A stretch of DNA of 64,000 bases. Source: RGIG6919 sp045531905 (GTDB lineage: Bacteria; Bacillota; Clostridia; Lachnospirales; Lachnospiraceae). Both the position numbers and the translations under genes were made by a program. Shown piece after piece: positions 1 through 8,130 of the stretch (the first letter of the stretch is position 1; each line of letters starts with the position of its first letter). The stretch covers positions 1 through 64,000 of the forward strand of contig JAZSEY010000003.1 of the NCBI GenBank assembly GCA_045531905.1, given 5' to 3'. The notes under the pieces were generated by a model. It was not told the DNA's origin. It was given only the letters and a program-made list of their open reading frames with translations, and searched no databases.

Positions 1-38
1 ACACTTCGTGTTCCCTCGGTCGCGGCAGTCGCCGCTTG
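1..38. other. GC-rich hairpin fragment at window edge
   Basis: The first 38 bases are much richer in G and C than the rest and contain a perfect 5-bp inverted repeat (GCGGC at 22-26, GCCGC at 31-35, loop AGTC) plus a short ACAC/GTGT pair at the edge. It lies beyond the tuf terminator. It may be the end of a longer structured element or of a neighbouring locus cut by the window. No gene is visible. Confidence 0.3.
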
Positions 39-101
39 AAAATAAGCATAAAAATACCCTGGAGAACATAAATGCTCTCCAGGGATTCTTATGCTTATTT
101 T
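39..101 (-). terminator. Two-tier rho-independent terminator of tuf
   Basis: On the minus strand, 28 bases after the tuf stop, an outer 13-bp stem (39-51 with 89-101) encloses an inner 9-bp stem CCCTGGAGA/TCTCCAGGG (57-65 with 76-84). The 3' side of the outer stem ends in a T-rich run. The position at the end of the str operon and the strength of the inner stem make this the operon terminator. The A-rich/T-rich outer stem means it could also work on the other strand. Confidence 0.85.
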
Positions 102-128
102 ATAATCTTCTCGTTGTTTACGCGCAGA

Positions 129-1316
129 TTACTCGATGATAGTAGCAACTCTACCAGAACCTACTGTTCTACCACCTTCACGGATAGCGAATGTAAGACC
201 CTGCTCCATAGCGATTGGGTGGATAAGTTCGATAGTCATTTCTACGTTATCACCTGGCATACACATTTCTGTGCCTGCTGGTAACTGGCAGATACCTGTA
301 ACGTCTGTTGTTCTGAAGTAGAACTGTGGACGATAGTTGTTGAAGAATGGAGTATGACGTCCACCTTCTTCTTTAGTAAGAACGTATACCTGAGCAGTGA
401 ACTTAGTATGGCAAGTTACTGAACCTGGCTTACAAAGAACCTGACCTCTAACGATATCTTCTCTCTTGATACCACGAAGGAGTGCACCGATGTTATCACC
501 AGCCTGACCTTCATCAAGAAGCTTTCTGAACATCTCGATACCAGTTACAGTAGTCTTCTGAACGTCTTCCTTAATACCAACGATTTCAACTTCTTCGTTA
601 ACGTGGATTACACCAGCCTCAACTCTACCAGTTGCAACAGTACCACGACCAGTAATTGTGAATACATCCTCTACAGGCATGATGAAGTCTTTGTCAGTTG
701 CTCTCTGTGGATCTGGAACATACTCATCAACTGTTGACATAAGTTCCATAATCTTGTCGCCCCAAGGACCCATTGGATCTTCAAGAGCCTTAAGAGCTGA
801 ACCCTGAACGATTGGACAATCATGGAATTCATATTCTTCAAGCTGTTCTGTGATTTCCATTTCTACTAATTCAAGAAGTTCTGGATCATCAACCATATCA
901 CACTTGTTCATGAATACTACGATGTAAGGTACACCAACCTGACGTGAAAGTAAGATGTGTTCCTTTGTCTGAGCCATAACACCATCAGTAGCAGCAACTA
1001 CAAGGATAGCGCCATCCATCTGAGCAGCACCAGTGATCATGTTCTTTACATAGTCAGCATGGCCTGGACAGTCAACGTGTGCATAATGTCTCTTTTCTGT
1101 CTGATATTCAACGTGAGAAGTAGAAATTGTAATACCTCTTTCTCTTTCTTCTGGAGCCTTATCAATGTTTTCGAAATCTACCTTTTCATTACCATCAACT
1201 CTTTCAGCTAATACCTTAGTAATAGCAGCTGTAGTTGTTGTTTTACCATGGTCAACGTGACCAATTGTACCGATGTTACAATGAGCTTTGTTTCTCTCAA
1301 ATTTAGCCTTAGCCAT
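129..1316 (-). CDS. tuf: Elongation factor Tu
   Basis: This 395-aa GTPase delivers aminoacyl-tRNA to the ribosomal A site. The G1 motif GHVDHGKTT, the G3 motif DCPGHADY and the G4 motif NKCDMVDD are intact, followed by the two beta-barrel domains. The chosen ATG (1314-1316) opens MAKAKFERNK and has an AAAGGAGG ribosome binding site 7 bases upstream; an in-frame ATG 30 bases earlier lies in front of that site and has none. It is the last gene of the str operon (rpsL-rpsG-fusA-tuf) but has its own consensus promoter in the 171-base gap after fusA. This should allow higher expression than the rest of the operon. Confidence 0.98.
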   Translation of the reverse strand: MAKAKFERNKAHCNIGTIGHVDHGKTTTTAAITKVLAERVDGNEKVDFENIDKAPEERERGITISTSHVEYQTEKRHYAHVDCPGHADYVKNMITGAAQMDGAILVVAATDGVMAQTKEHILLSRQVGVPYIVVFMNKCDMVDDPELLELVEMEITEQLEEYEFHDCPIVQGSALKALEDPMGPWGDKIMELMSTVDEYVPDPQRATDKDFIMPVEDVFTITGRGTVATGRVEAGVIHVNEEVEIVGIKEDVQKTTVTGIEMFRKLLDEGQAGDNIGALLRGIKREDIVRGQVLCKPGSVTCHTKFTAQVYVLTKEEGGRHTPFFNNYRPQFYFRTTDVTGICQLPAGTEMCMPGDNVEMTIELIHPIAMEQGLTFAIREGGRTVGSGRVATIIE

Positions 1317-1373
1317 TTTTAAATCCTCCTTTAATAGATAACCCATACTTGGGCATTTTAAAAGCTATTCTTA

Positions 1374-1402
1374 ATTATATTGCATTATTACAATATTTTC
1401 AA
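1374..1402 (-). promoter_or_regulatory. Sigma-A promoter of tuf
   Basis: On the minus strand TTGAAA (1397-1402) and TATAAT (1374-1379) are separated by exactly 17 bases. Transcription would start near 1367, giving a leader of about 50 bases. Five of six bases at -35 and six of six at -10 match the consensus. It lets tuf be transcribed independently of the upstream str genes. Confidence 0.8.
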
Positions 1403-1422
1403 GATAAATTTTATATTTGATA

Positions 1423-1460
1423 CCTTACATGACTCCACTATTCTAGCAGAATCATGTAGG
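1423..1460 (-). terminator. Hairpin between fusA and tuf (attenuator-like)
   Basis: CCTACATGA and TCATGTAAGG form a 9-bp stem with one bulge, 27 bases after the fusA stop and just ahead of the tuf promoter. The bases after it are A/T rich but hold no clean T run, so termination would be partial at best. It may thin out read-through from fusA or stabilise the upstream mRNA end. Confidence 0.45.
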
Positions 1461-1487
1461 TAATTTAACATTTTCAATATTCAGTGA

Positions 1488-3605
1488 TTATTTTGCCTTT
1501 GAAGAAATAATCTTTTCCTGAATACTCTTTGGCACCTGCTCATACTTTTCGAAGAACATTGAGTAGTTACCACGACCCTGTGTCTTAGAACGAAGGTCTG
1601 TTGAGTAACCAAACATTTCTGAAAGTGGAACAAACGCCTTAACCATCTTACCTGAAGGAATATCTTCCATACCTTCGATACGTCCACGACGTGAGTTAAC
1701 GTCACCGATAACATCGCCCATGTATTCTTCCGGCATAGTAACTTCTACCTTCATGATTGGCTCAAGTAATACAGCGCCACCCTTAGCCATAGCATCCTTG
1801 AATGCCATAGAACCAGCGATGTGGAATGCCATTTCACTTGAATCGACTTCATGGTATGAACCATCATATACGTCAGCACTTACACCAAGTACAGGGAATC
1901 CGGCAAGAATACCAGCCTTAGTAGCTTCTTCAATACCTTCACCAACAGCTGGGATATATTCCTTAGGAATAGCACCACCAACTACGCTTGATGTAAACTT
2001 AAATGTCTCTTCTGAGTTAGGATCCATTGGTTCAAAGTGAACTTTACAGTGACCATACTGACCACGACCACCTGACTGCTTAGCATACTTGCTATCAACG
2101 TCAACGTTCTTTGTAAATGTCTCTTTGTAAGCAACCTGAGGTGCACCAACGTTAGCCTCAACCTTGAACTCACGAAGAAGACGATCTACGATAATCTCTA
2201 AGTGAAGCTCACCCATACCAGCGATGATAGTCTGACCTGTCTCCTGCTTAGTGTGTGCTCTAAATGTAGGATCTTCTTCAGCAAGCTTTGCTAAAGACTC
2301 ACCTAACTTGCCCTGACCAGCCTTAGTCTTAGGCTCGATAGCGAGCTCGATAACTGGCTCTGGGAATTCCATAGACTCAAGGATAACTGGATGCTGCTCA
2401 TCACAAATTGTATCACCAGTACCTGTAACCTTGAAACCTACTGCTGCAGCGATATCACCAGAGTAAACCTTGTCTAACTCTGATCTTGAGTTCGCATGCA
2501 TCTGAAGGATACGACCAACACGCTCCTTCTTATCCTTTGTAGAGTTATATACATATGAACCAGAGTTCATTGTACCAGAGTAAACTCTAAAGAATGCTAA
2601 CTTACCTACGAATGGGTCTGTCATAATCTTGAATGCTAACGCTGCGAAAGGCTCATCATCTGATGAATGTCTCTCGATTTCGTTACCTTCCATATCAACA
2701 CCCTTAATAGCAGGAATGTCTAATGGAGATGGCATGAACTCGATAACAGCATCCAATAACTTCTGAACACCCTTATTTCTGTAAGCAGTACCACAACAAA
2801 CTGGTACACACTCACATGTGCAGGTACCCTTTCTAAGAGCAGCCTTAAGCTCATCAACAGATGGCTCCTCACCCTCTAAATATGCCATCATTAAGTCATC
2901 ATCTAACTCACAGATCTTCTCAACTAACTCTGTGTGATAAAGCTCTGCGTCATCCTTCATATCATCTGGAATGTCAACGATAGAGATGTCATCACCCTTA
3001 TCATCGTTGTAGATGTATGCCTTCATTTCGAACAAGTCAATGATACCCTTGAACTCGTCCTCTTTACCAATTGGTAACTGAATACAGATTGCATTCTTAC
3101 CTAATCTTGTCTTAATCTGATCTACTGCACCGTAGAAGTTTGCACCTAAAATGTCCATCTTGTTGATGAAAGCCATTCTTGGTACGTTGTATGTGTCAGC
3201 CTGACGCCATACATTTTCTGACTGTGGCTCAACACCACCCTTTGCACAGAATACACCAACAGCACCATCAAGTACACGTAATGAACGCTCTACCTCTACA
3301 GTAAAGTCAACGTGACCTGGAGTATCAATGATATTGATACGGTGAGCCAATGCACCTGCCTTTGGCTTGCAGTTTTCCTGTAATGTCCAATGACATGTAG
3401 TAGCTGCTGAAGTAATTGTGATACCTCTCTCCTGCTCCTGCTCCATCCAGTCCATAGTAGCAGTACCATCATGAGTATCACCAATCTTATAGTTAACACC
3501 GGTATAGTAAAGAATACGCTCAGTTGTTGTAGTCTTACCAGCATCAATGTGAGCCATAATACCGATATTTCTTGTTCTCTCTAATGGATATTCTCTTCCA
3601 GCCAA
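1488..3605 (-). CDS. fusA: Elongation factor G
   Basis: This 705-aa translocase GTPase moves tRNAs and mRNA after peptide bond formation and also acts in ribosome recycling. The N terminus MAGREYPLERTRNIG leads into the P-loop AHIDAGKTT; DTPGHVDF and NKMD follow. Domains II to V are present and the length is normal for bacteria. The ATG has an AAGGAGG site a few bases upstream. It lies 40 bases after rpsG and is the third str-operon gene. Switch residues look unaltered. No fusidic-acid resistance change is obvious by eye, though I did not compare every known position. Confidence 0.98.
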   Translation of the reverse strand: MAGREYPLERTRNIGIMAHIDAGKTTTTERILYYTGVNYKIGDTHDGTATMDWMEQEQERGITITSAATTCHWTLQENCKPKAGALAHRINIIDTPGHVDFTVEVERSLRVLDGAVGVFCAKGGVEPQSENVWRQADTYNVPRMAFINKMDILGANFYGAVDQIKTRLGKNAICIQLPIGKEDEFKGIIDLFEMKAYIYNDDKGDDISIVDIPDDMKDDAELYHTELVEKICELDDDLMMAYLEGEEPSVDELKAALRKGTCTCECVPVCCGTAYRNKGVQKLLDAVIEFMPSPLDIPAIKGVDMEGNEIERHSSDDEPFAALAFKIMTDPFVGKLAFFRVYSGTMNSGSYVYNSTKDKKERVGRILQMHANSRSELDKVYSGDIAAAVGFKVTGTGDTICDEQHPVILESMEFPEPVIELAIEPKTKAGQGKLGESLAKLAEEDPTFRAHTKQETGQTIIAGMGELHLEIIVDRLLREFKVEANVGAPQVAYKETFTKNVDVDSKYAKQSGGRGQYGHCKVHFEPMDPNSEETFKFTSSVVGGAIPKEYIPAVGEGIEEATKAGILAGFPVLGVSADVYDGSYHEVDSSEMAFHIAGSMAFKDAMAKGGAVLLEPIMKVEVTMPEEYMGDVIGDVNSRRGRIEGMEDIPSGKMVKAFVPLSEMFGYSTDLRSKTQGRGNYSMFFEKYEQVPKSIQEKIISSKAK

Positions 3606-3645
3606 GGGATTTTCCTCCTTATTTTAATATTGTAGAAGATACAAA

Positions 3646-4116
3646 CTAGAATCTGTAATGAGCAAATGCCTTGTTTGCCTCTGCCATCTTGTGCATATCT
3701 TCTTTTCTCTTAACAGAAGCGCCTGTGTTGTTAGCAGCGTCCATAATCTCTTTTGCTAATCTCTCTTCCATAGTCTTCTCGCTTCTAGCGCGTGAGAATG
3801 TTGTTAACCAACGAAGAGCCAAAGCCTGTCTTCTGTCTGGTCTAACGTCGATAGGTACCTGATAGGTAGCACCACCGATACGTCTAGCCTTAACCTCTAA
3901 AACTGGCATGATGTTGTTCATAGCTTCGTTGAATACTTCTAAAGCTTCCTTGCCAGTCTCAGCTGCGATACGATCAAATGCACCGTATACGATCTTCTGA
4001 GCGACACCCTTCTTACCATCTAACATAATGTTGTTGATAAGCTTTGTTACCACTTTGTTCTGGTAAATAGGATCCGCTAATACATCTCTTTTCTGAATAT
4101 GTCCTTTACGTGGCAC
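3646..4116 (-). CDS. rpsG: 30S ribosomal protein S7
   Basis: This 156-aa protein nucleates assembly of the 3' domain of 16S rRNA and lines the exit site. It starts with VPRKGHIQKRDVLADP, the family's usual beginning. The start codon is GTG (4114-4116), chosen because AAGGAGGG lies 6-7 bases upstream; an in-frame ATG 39 bases earlier has no such site and would add residues the family lacks. It is the second gene of the str operon, between rpsL and fusA. A GTG start with a strong ribosome binding site is common for this gene. Confidence 0.97.
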   Translation of the reverse strand: MPRKGHIQKRDVLADPIYQNKVVTKLINNIMLDGKKGVAQKIVYGAFDRIAAETGKEALEVFNEAMNNIMPVLEVKARRIGGATYQVPIDVRPDRRQALALRWLTTFSRARSEKTMEERLAKEIMDAANNTGASVKRKEDMHKMAEANKAFAHYRF

Positions 4117-4142
4117 GTTACTTCCCTCCTTAATTATTTTTA

Positions 4143-4162
4143 AGCTAATAATCATATTAGCT
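4143..4162 (-). promoter_or_regulatory. Hairpin in the rpsL-rpsG spacer
   Basis: AGCTAATA and TATTAGCT are perfect 8-base arms around a 4-base loop, ending about 16 bases before the rpsG ribosome binding site in the 171-base spacer. S7 autoregulates its operon in other bacteria through the rpsL-rpsG spacer, so this could take part in such control. The sequence does not resemble a leader I recognise, and it may only be an A/T-rich stem. Confidence 0.35.
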
Positions 4163-4287
4163 AAAGGTACTCATCTCCCCTCATGGGAGCATGTTCGTGC
4201 GGGTATTGCTTATATTTTTATCTTAAAAATGAAAAACATAGCCTTTTCCAGCACTTAATTTTTGTTTGACTTAACTGTTACCTAAGA

Positions 4288-4707
4288 TTATTTTGCATCC
4301 TTTGGTCTCTTAGCACCATACTTAGAACGAGCCTGACGTCTCTTAGCAACGCCTGCTGTATCCAAAGTACCACGGATAATGTGATATCTTGTACCAGGTA
4401 AGTCCTTTACTCTACCACCACGGATAAGAACAACGCTGTGCTCCTGAAGGTTGTGACCTTCACCTGGGATATAGCTAGTAACTTCGATACCGTTTGATAA
4501 ACGTACTCTGGCAATCTTTCTAAGAGCTGAGTTAGGCTTCTTAGGAGTAGCTGTCTTAACTGCAGTACAAACACCTCTCTTCTGAGGAGCACTTGTGTTA
4601 GTTGGCTTCTTGTGTAAAGAGTTGTAACCCTTCTGTAAAGCTGGTGCAGTAGACTTCTTCTCAACAGTCTGTCTTCCCTTTCTTACTAACTGGTTAAATG
4701 TTGGCAT
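4288..4707 (-). CDS. rpsL: 30S ribosomal protein S12
   Basis: This 139-aa protein of the decoding centre controls accuracy. It has the family start MPTFNQLVRKGR and the two loops where streptomycin-resistance mutations fall, TPKKPNSALRK and EGHNLQEHSVVLIRGGRVKD; both read as wild type, so streptomycin sensitivity at this site is expected. The ATG at 4705-4707 has GGAGGTG about 8 bases upstream; another ATG 9 bases earlier would overlap that site. It is the first gene of the str operon, with a consensus promoter about 60 bases upstream. Confidence 0.98.
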   Translation of the reverse strand: MPTFNQLVRKGRQTVEKKSTAPALQKGYNSLHKKPTNTSAPQKRGVCTAVKTATPKKPNSALRKIARVRLSNGIEVTSYIPGEGHNLQEHSVVLIRGGRVKDLPGTRYHIIRGTLDTAGVAKRRQARSKYGAKRPKDAK

Positions 4708-4767
4708 GTTTTTCACCTCCTGTATATAGAATAAATGTTATTTGCACGCAGAAACGCATGCTAGAAT

Positions 4768-4796
4768 ATTGTATATCTACTCGAAAATAATGTCAA
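4768..4796 (-). promoter_or_regulatory. Sigma-A promoter of the str operon
   Basis: On the minus strand TTGACA (4791-4796) and TACAAT (4768-4773) are 17 bases apart. All six bases match at -35 and five of six at -10. The predicted start near 4761 leaves a leader of about 54 bases before rpsL. The -35 box sits only 8 bases beyond the stop of the upstream gene at 4805, with no terminator between them. Confidence 0.85.
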
Positions 4797-4804
4797 GCAG
4801 ATTT

Positions 4805-5608
4805 TTACTGAAGTTTTGCAAGTAATTTCTCTACCTTTTGGTTCATAAACGGGCTTTCATTTTTTCCTTTTATCGTATTCAGCAAAGCTTTTGCATCTTC
4901 ATAATTTCCACTTTTCATATGTATTTCAGCCCGAAGCCTTGTTCCAGAACAAAAATTCTCCAAACTATTAGAATACTCAAGTTCATCTAGCATTTGTATC
5001 GCCTTATCATCTTCCCCGTGCAATTCATGGTAAGATGCCAATGTCTCTTGTATTGCAGACTTTACAGTTTTATTATTCCCATTTTTTAGATATTCAAAAA
5101 TGTATTTCTCTCCTTCGTTATAATAGAAATCCACTTTATCCAAATCTCGCATGTGATAGTAACAGGCAATCGCATTATTAAAATACAATGCCACCCGCAA
5201 GCTCATTGCCTCTTTACTAATCAGCTTGTATTCAAAACATTCCGGCCAGTCAACCGGCAAAGCATTTATCGCATTTACCGCCTTTTCAAATTCGCCTCTT
5301 CCAACGTGCAATGCAATCAAGGTAATATAATAGGGAGCTTTTTTTACCTCTTCAAGCTTATCCATCAACTTAAGCATATATTCAACATATGTATCGGAAT
5401 ACATGCCTTCTGCCTTCCCGATATTGTTCAATTTCAACTGCCTTACCGTTATTGGCAAAGATTCCACTGCAAGCATTGCCAGATAGAATACAAATACACT
5501 AAAAAACAGCGCATCTCCCGATATGTCATATACAGAGTCTATCCAAAGGCCAAAGGCAACCATAAGCATAATTCTTACAATACCTACTAATAATTTCTTC
5601 CCCTTCAT
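4805..5608 (-). CDS. Membrane-anchored TPR-like protein of unknown function
   Basis: I do not recognise this 267-aa protein as a named family. Two hydrophobic segments near the N terminus (about residues 7-25 and 32-50) should anchor it in the membrane. The rest is helical, with TPR-like pairs such as HGEDDKAIQMLDELE near residue 200 and SGNYEDAKALLNTIK near residue 235, suggesting a cytoplasmic scaffold. It follows nfo by 11 bases and is last in the deoC-xth-nfo group. A co-transcribed role in repair is only an inference from position. Confidence 0.75.
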   Translation of the reverse strand: MKGKKLLVGIVRIMLMVAFGLWIDSVYDISGDALFFSVFVFYLAMLAVESLPITVRQLKLNNIGKAEGMYSDTYVEYMLKLMDKLEEVKKAPYYITLIALHVGRGEFEKAVNAINALPVDWPECFEYKLISKEAMSLRVALYFNNAIACYYHMRDLDKVDFYYNEGEKYIFEYLKNGNNKTVKSAIQETLASYHELHGEDDKAIQMLDELEYSNSLENFCSGTRLRAEIHMKSGNYEDAKALLNTIKGKNESPFMNQKVEKLLAKLQ

Positions 5609-5619
5609 TAATAATCCTC

Positions 5620-6519
5620 CTATTGACGTGCAAGTCTGTCTTTCATATCCACATCAAACTCACAGCGTCTTATCATCGCGATTTCTTCCTTATAAGGAGC
5701 AAAGGAAACCTTCTCCCTTGTTGCCGATGGAACGTATGGCGTCTCTAATATCTTAGGAACCTTCTCAAAATCAGCACAGGTTATCACCTGCATTAACGCA
5801 TCAAAACCGATGTGTCCAAAACCAAAATTTTCGTGTCTGTCCTTTTTTGCACCGCAGACATTTTTACTATCATTCACATGAAATGCTGCAATTTGATCCT
5901 TTCCAATCATCTTGTCAAACTGCGTCATGACACCGGAAAAGTCATTGACAATGTCGTAGCCCGCATCATGAACGTGACAGGTATCAAAACAAACACGAAG
6001 CTTATCATTATATTTTACGCCGTCATAAATCATCGCCAATTCTTCAAAACTACGTCCGATTTCAGAACCTTTTCCAGCCATCGTTTCCAAAGCAATACAA
6101 ACATCCGTATCCGACGTCAGAATCTGGTTTAAGCCATGCACTATCTGTTTTACTCCCGCTTCTACTCCTGCCTCCACATGAGAGCCCGGATGAAGCACCA
6201 AAATCTTAGAGCCCATCTGTGCTGTTCTGTCAATCTCAATGGCTAAGAATTCCTCTGCAATCTCATAGGTCTCTTTTTTTACGGTATTTGCCAAATTAAT
6301 GATATAAGGTGCATGGACAATAAACTCAGATATTCCTACTTCCTCCATCAAGGCCTTTGCCTCCTCTATACGAAGCTCAGATACTGCTTTACGTCTGGTA
6401 TTCTGAGGCGCTCCCGTATATAACATAAAGGTATTGGCACCATAACTGATGGCTTCCTTTACCGAACCAAGCATCATTTCTTTTCCGCTCATACCCACAT
6501 GGGAACCAATTTTCAACAT
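5620..6519 (-). CDS. nfo: Endonuclease IV (AP endonuclease)
   Basis: This 299-aa TIM-barrel enzyme cuts DNA 5' of abasic sites using a three-metal cluster. Metal-ligand motifs run in the expected order: GSHVGMSG near the N terminus, HAPY, HPGSH, LETMAGKGSE, DTCHVHDAGYD, HVNDSKN with DRHENFGFG, and ETP. The start at 6517-6519 (MLKIGSHVG) has GGAGGAAG just upstream; an ATG 12 bases earlier would sit ahead of the ribosome binding site. It follows xth by 34 bases on the same strand, so two unrelated classes of AP endonuclease are probably made from one transcript. Confidence 0.95.
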   Translation of the reverse strand: MLKIGSHVGMSGKEMMLGSVKEAISYGANTFMLYTGAPQNTRRKAVSELRIEEAKALMEEVGISEFIVHAPYIINLANTVKKETYEIAEEFLAIEIDRTAQMGSKILVLHPGSHVEAGVEAGVKQIVHGLNQILTSDTDVCIALETMAGKGSEIGRSFEELAMIYDGVKYNDKLRVCFDTCHVHDAGYDIVNDFSGVMTQFDKMIGKDQIAAFHVNDSKNVCGAKKDRHENFGFGHIGFDALMQVITCADFEKVPKILETPYVPSATREKVSFAPYKEEIAMIRRCEFDVDMKDRLARQ

Positions 6520-6553
6520 ATCTTCCTCCAAATGTAACCACCGTTACTTCTTA

Positions 6554-7309
6554 TTATAGTGTAATCTCTAATTCCACCGGACAATGGTCAGACCCCATCA
6601 CATCTGAATGAATCTTAGCCCCTGTCATACTCTCCTTCACATCCTCAGACACACAGAAATAGTCAATACGCCATCCCGCATTTTTTGCTCTCGCCTGAAA
6701 ACGGTAGGACCACCAGGAATATGCACCTTCCAAGTCAGGATAAAAATAACGGAAGCTATCCACAAATCCGGCATCTAACAGATTGGAAAACTGCTGTCTC
6801 TCTTCATCGGAAAAACCAGCATTCTGTCTGTTGGTCTTCGGATTCTTTAAATCTATTTCCTGATGCGCCACATTCAAGTCACCGGTTAATACAACTGGCT
6901 TCTTCTTTTTCAATTCACAAAGATATGCTCTGAAATCATCCTCCCATTGCATACGATATGGAAGCCTTGCCAACTCATTTTGGGCATTTGGAGTATAACA
7001 GGTTACCATATAAAAATTGTCAAATTCTGCAGTAATCACTCTGCCTTCATGGTCATGCTCGTCAATCCCCATACCATATGTCACCGCAATGGGCTCCTGT
7101 TTCGTAAACATAGCAGTACCGGAATAACCTTTCTTGTCCGCATAATTCCAATACTGATGATAGCCCGGTAAATCCAAATCAATCTGTCCTGCCTGCAATT
7201 TTGTTTCCTGCACGCAAAAGATATCTGCATCTATTTCCTGAAAGAAATCTAAGAAGCCTTTTTGCACACAAGCACGCAGTCCATTTACATTCCAAGATAT
7301 TAACTTCAT
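6554..7309 (-). CDS. xth: Exodeoxyribonuclease III family AP endonuclease
   Basis: This 251-aa enzyme of the exonuclease-endonuclease-phosphatase fold acts on abasic sites and 3' blocking groups in base excision repair. Visible motifs are MKLISWNVNGLRA, CVQETKLQ (metal-binding Glu), LTGDLNVAHQEIDL, RIDYFCVSE and the C-terminal SDHCPVEL with the catalytic His. The start at 7307-7309 was preferred over an ATG 6 bases earlier because AAAGG lies 8 bases before it and only 2 before the other. It lies between deoC and nfo, same strand, with short gaps. Confidence 0.94.
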   Translation of the reverse strand: MKLISWNVNGLRACVQKGFLDFFQEIDADIFCVQETKLQAGQIDLDLPGYHQYWNYADKKGYSGTAMFTKQEPIAVTYGMGIDEHDHEGRVITAEFDNFYMVTCYTPNAQNELARLPYRMQWEDDFRAYLCELKKKKPVVLTGDLNVAHQEIDLKNPKTNRQNAGFSDEERQQFSNLLDAGFVDSFRYFYPDLEGAYSWWSYRFQARAKNAGWRIDYFCVSEDVKESMTGAKIHSDVMGSDHCPVELEITL

Positions 7310-7341
7310 ACTCATATCCTTTCTATCGTGAACCGTCAATC

Positions 7342-7995
7342 TTACTTATTATATTCTTTTACAATCGCTACCGTGGCACTGGTTCCCAATCTATCTGCGC
7401 CTGCTTCAATCATTGCCTTCGCCGTCTCTAAATCACGAATACCACCGGAAGCCTTTACCATCGCCTGGTCACCTACCACCGACTTCATCAGTTTAACATC
7501 CTCTACCGTTGCACCGCCAGTGGAAAATCCTGTAGATGTCTTTACAAAATCAGCACCTGCTTCTACTGCCGCCAGACAAGCTCTCTTCTTCTCATCATCA
7601 GTCAACAGACAGGTCTCAATAATTACCTTTAAAATAACTTCTTCGCCACAGGCTTTCTTGACTTCCTGGATATCAAATAACACATAATCGTCCTGACCTT
7701 CTTTTAATGCTCCAATGTTAATTACCATGTCAATCTCATTGGCTCCATCCTCAATGGCAAGTTTTGTCTCAGCCACCTTTGCTTTGGTGGACATTGCCCC
7801 TAAAGGAAATCCAATTACTGTGCATACATCGATATCTGTATCTTCCAATTCGTCTGCCACCAATGCTGTATAACAGGAATTTACACAAACGGAAGCAAAG
7901 CCATATTCTTTCGCCTCCGCACATACCTTTTTCACATCCGCCTCAACTGCTTCCGGCTTTAACACTGTATGGTCAAAATACTGATTGAAATTCAT
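7342..7995 (-). CDS. deoC: Deoxyribose-phosphate aldolase
   Basis: This 217-aa class I aldolase splits 2-deoxyribose 5-phosphate into glyceraldehyde 3-phosphate and acetaldehyde, the last step of deoxynucleoside catabolism. The Schiff-base lysine is K152 in ADFVKTSTGF, with the partner lysine K181 in VKASGGIRDL and D89 in NEIDMVINIG. A GGAGGAGA site precedes the ATG. It is the first gene of a probable deoC-xth-nfo operon lying after rpoC. No other deo genes are present, so the grouping joins sugar salvage to DNA repair. Confidence 0.96.
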   Translation of the reverse strand: MNFNQYFDHTVLKPEAVEADVKKVCAEAKEYGFASVCVNSCYTALVADELEDTDIDVCTVIGFPLGAMSTKAKVAETKLAIEDGANEIDMVINIGALKEGQDDYVLFDIQEVKKACGEEVILKVIIETCLLTDDEKKRACLAAVEAGADFVKTSTGFSTGGATVEDVKLMKSVVGDQAMVKASGGIRDLETAKAMIEAGADRLGTSATVAIVKEYNK

Positions 7996-8041
7996 ACTGT
8001 CTCCTCCATTTCTTTTGTTTGAACAATCACTGAATACAACA

Positions 8042-8079
8042 TTCGCCGAATAGAAATGTAACCACTCCCATTCGGCGAA
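8042..8079 (-). terminator. Inverted repeat between rpoC and deoC
   Basis: TTCGCCGAAT (8042-8051) and ATTCGGCGAA (8070-8079) are perfect 10-base arms around an 18-base loop, in the 135-base gap after rpoC. A weaker 8-base inverted repeat (8092-8099 with 8109-8116) lies closer to the rpoC stop. Neither is followed by a T run on the minus strand, so termination would be weak. An operator or processing site ahead of deoC is an alternative. Confidence 0.45.
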
Positions 8080-8130
8080 CGCATCCTCATATCATATAGA
8101 AGAAACTCCTATATGAAACTATATAATTTG

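Noticed and set aside
136..321. Frames antisense to tuf, fusA, rpoB and rpoC
   Set aside because: They overlap well-identified genes on the other strand, lack ribosome binding sites and match nothing; they are codon-bias shadows.
4143..4162. Terminator between rpsL and rpsG
   Set aside because: The hairpin is A/T-rich and has no T run after it on the minus strand; kept only as a possible regulatory stem.
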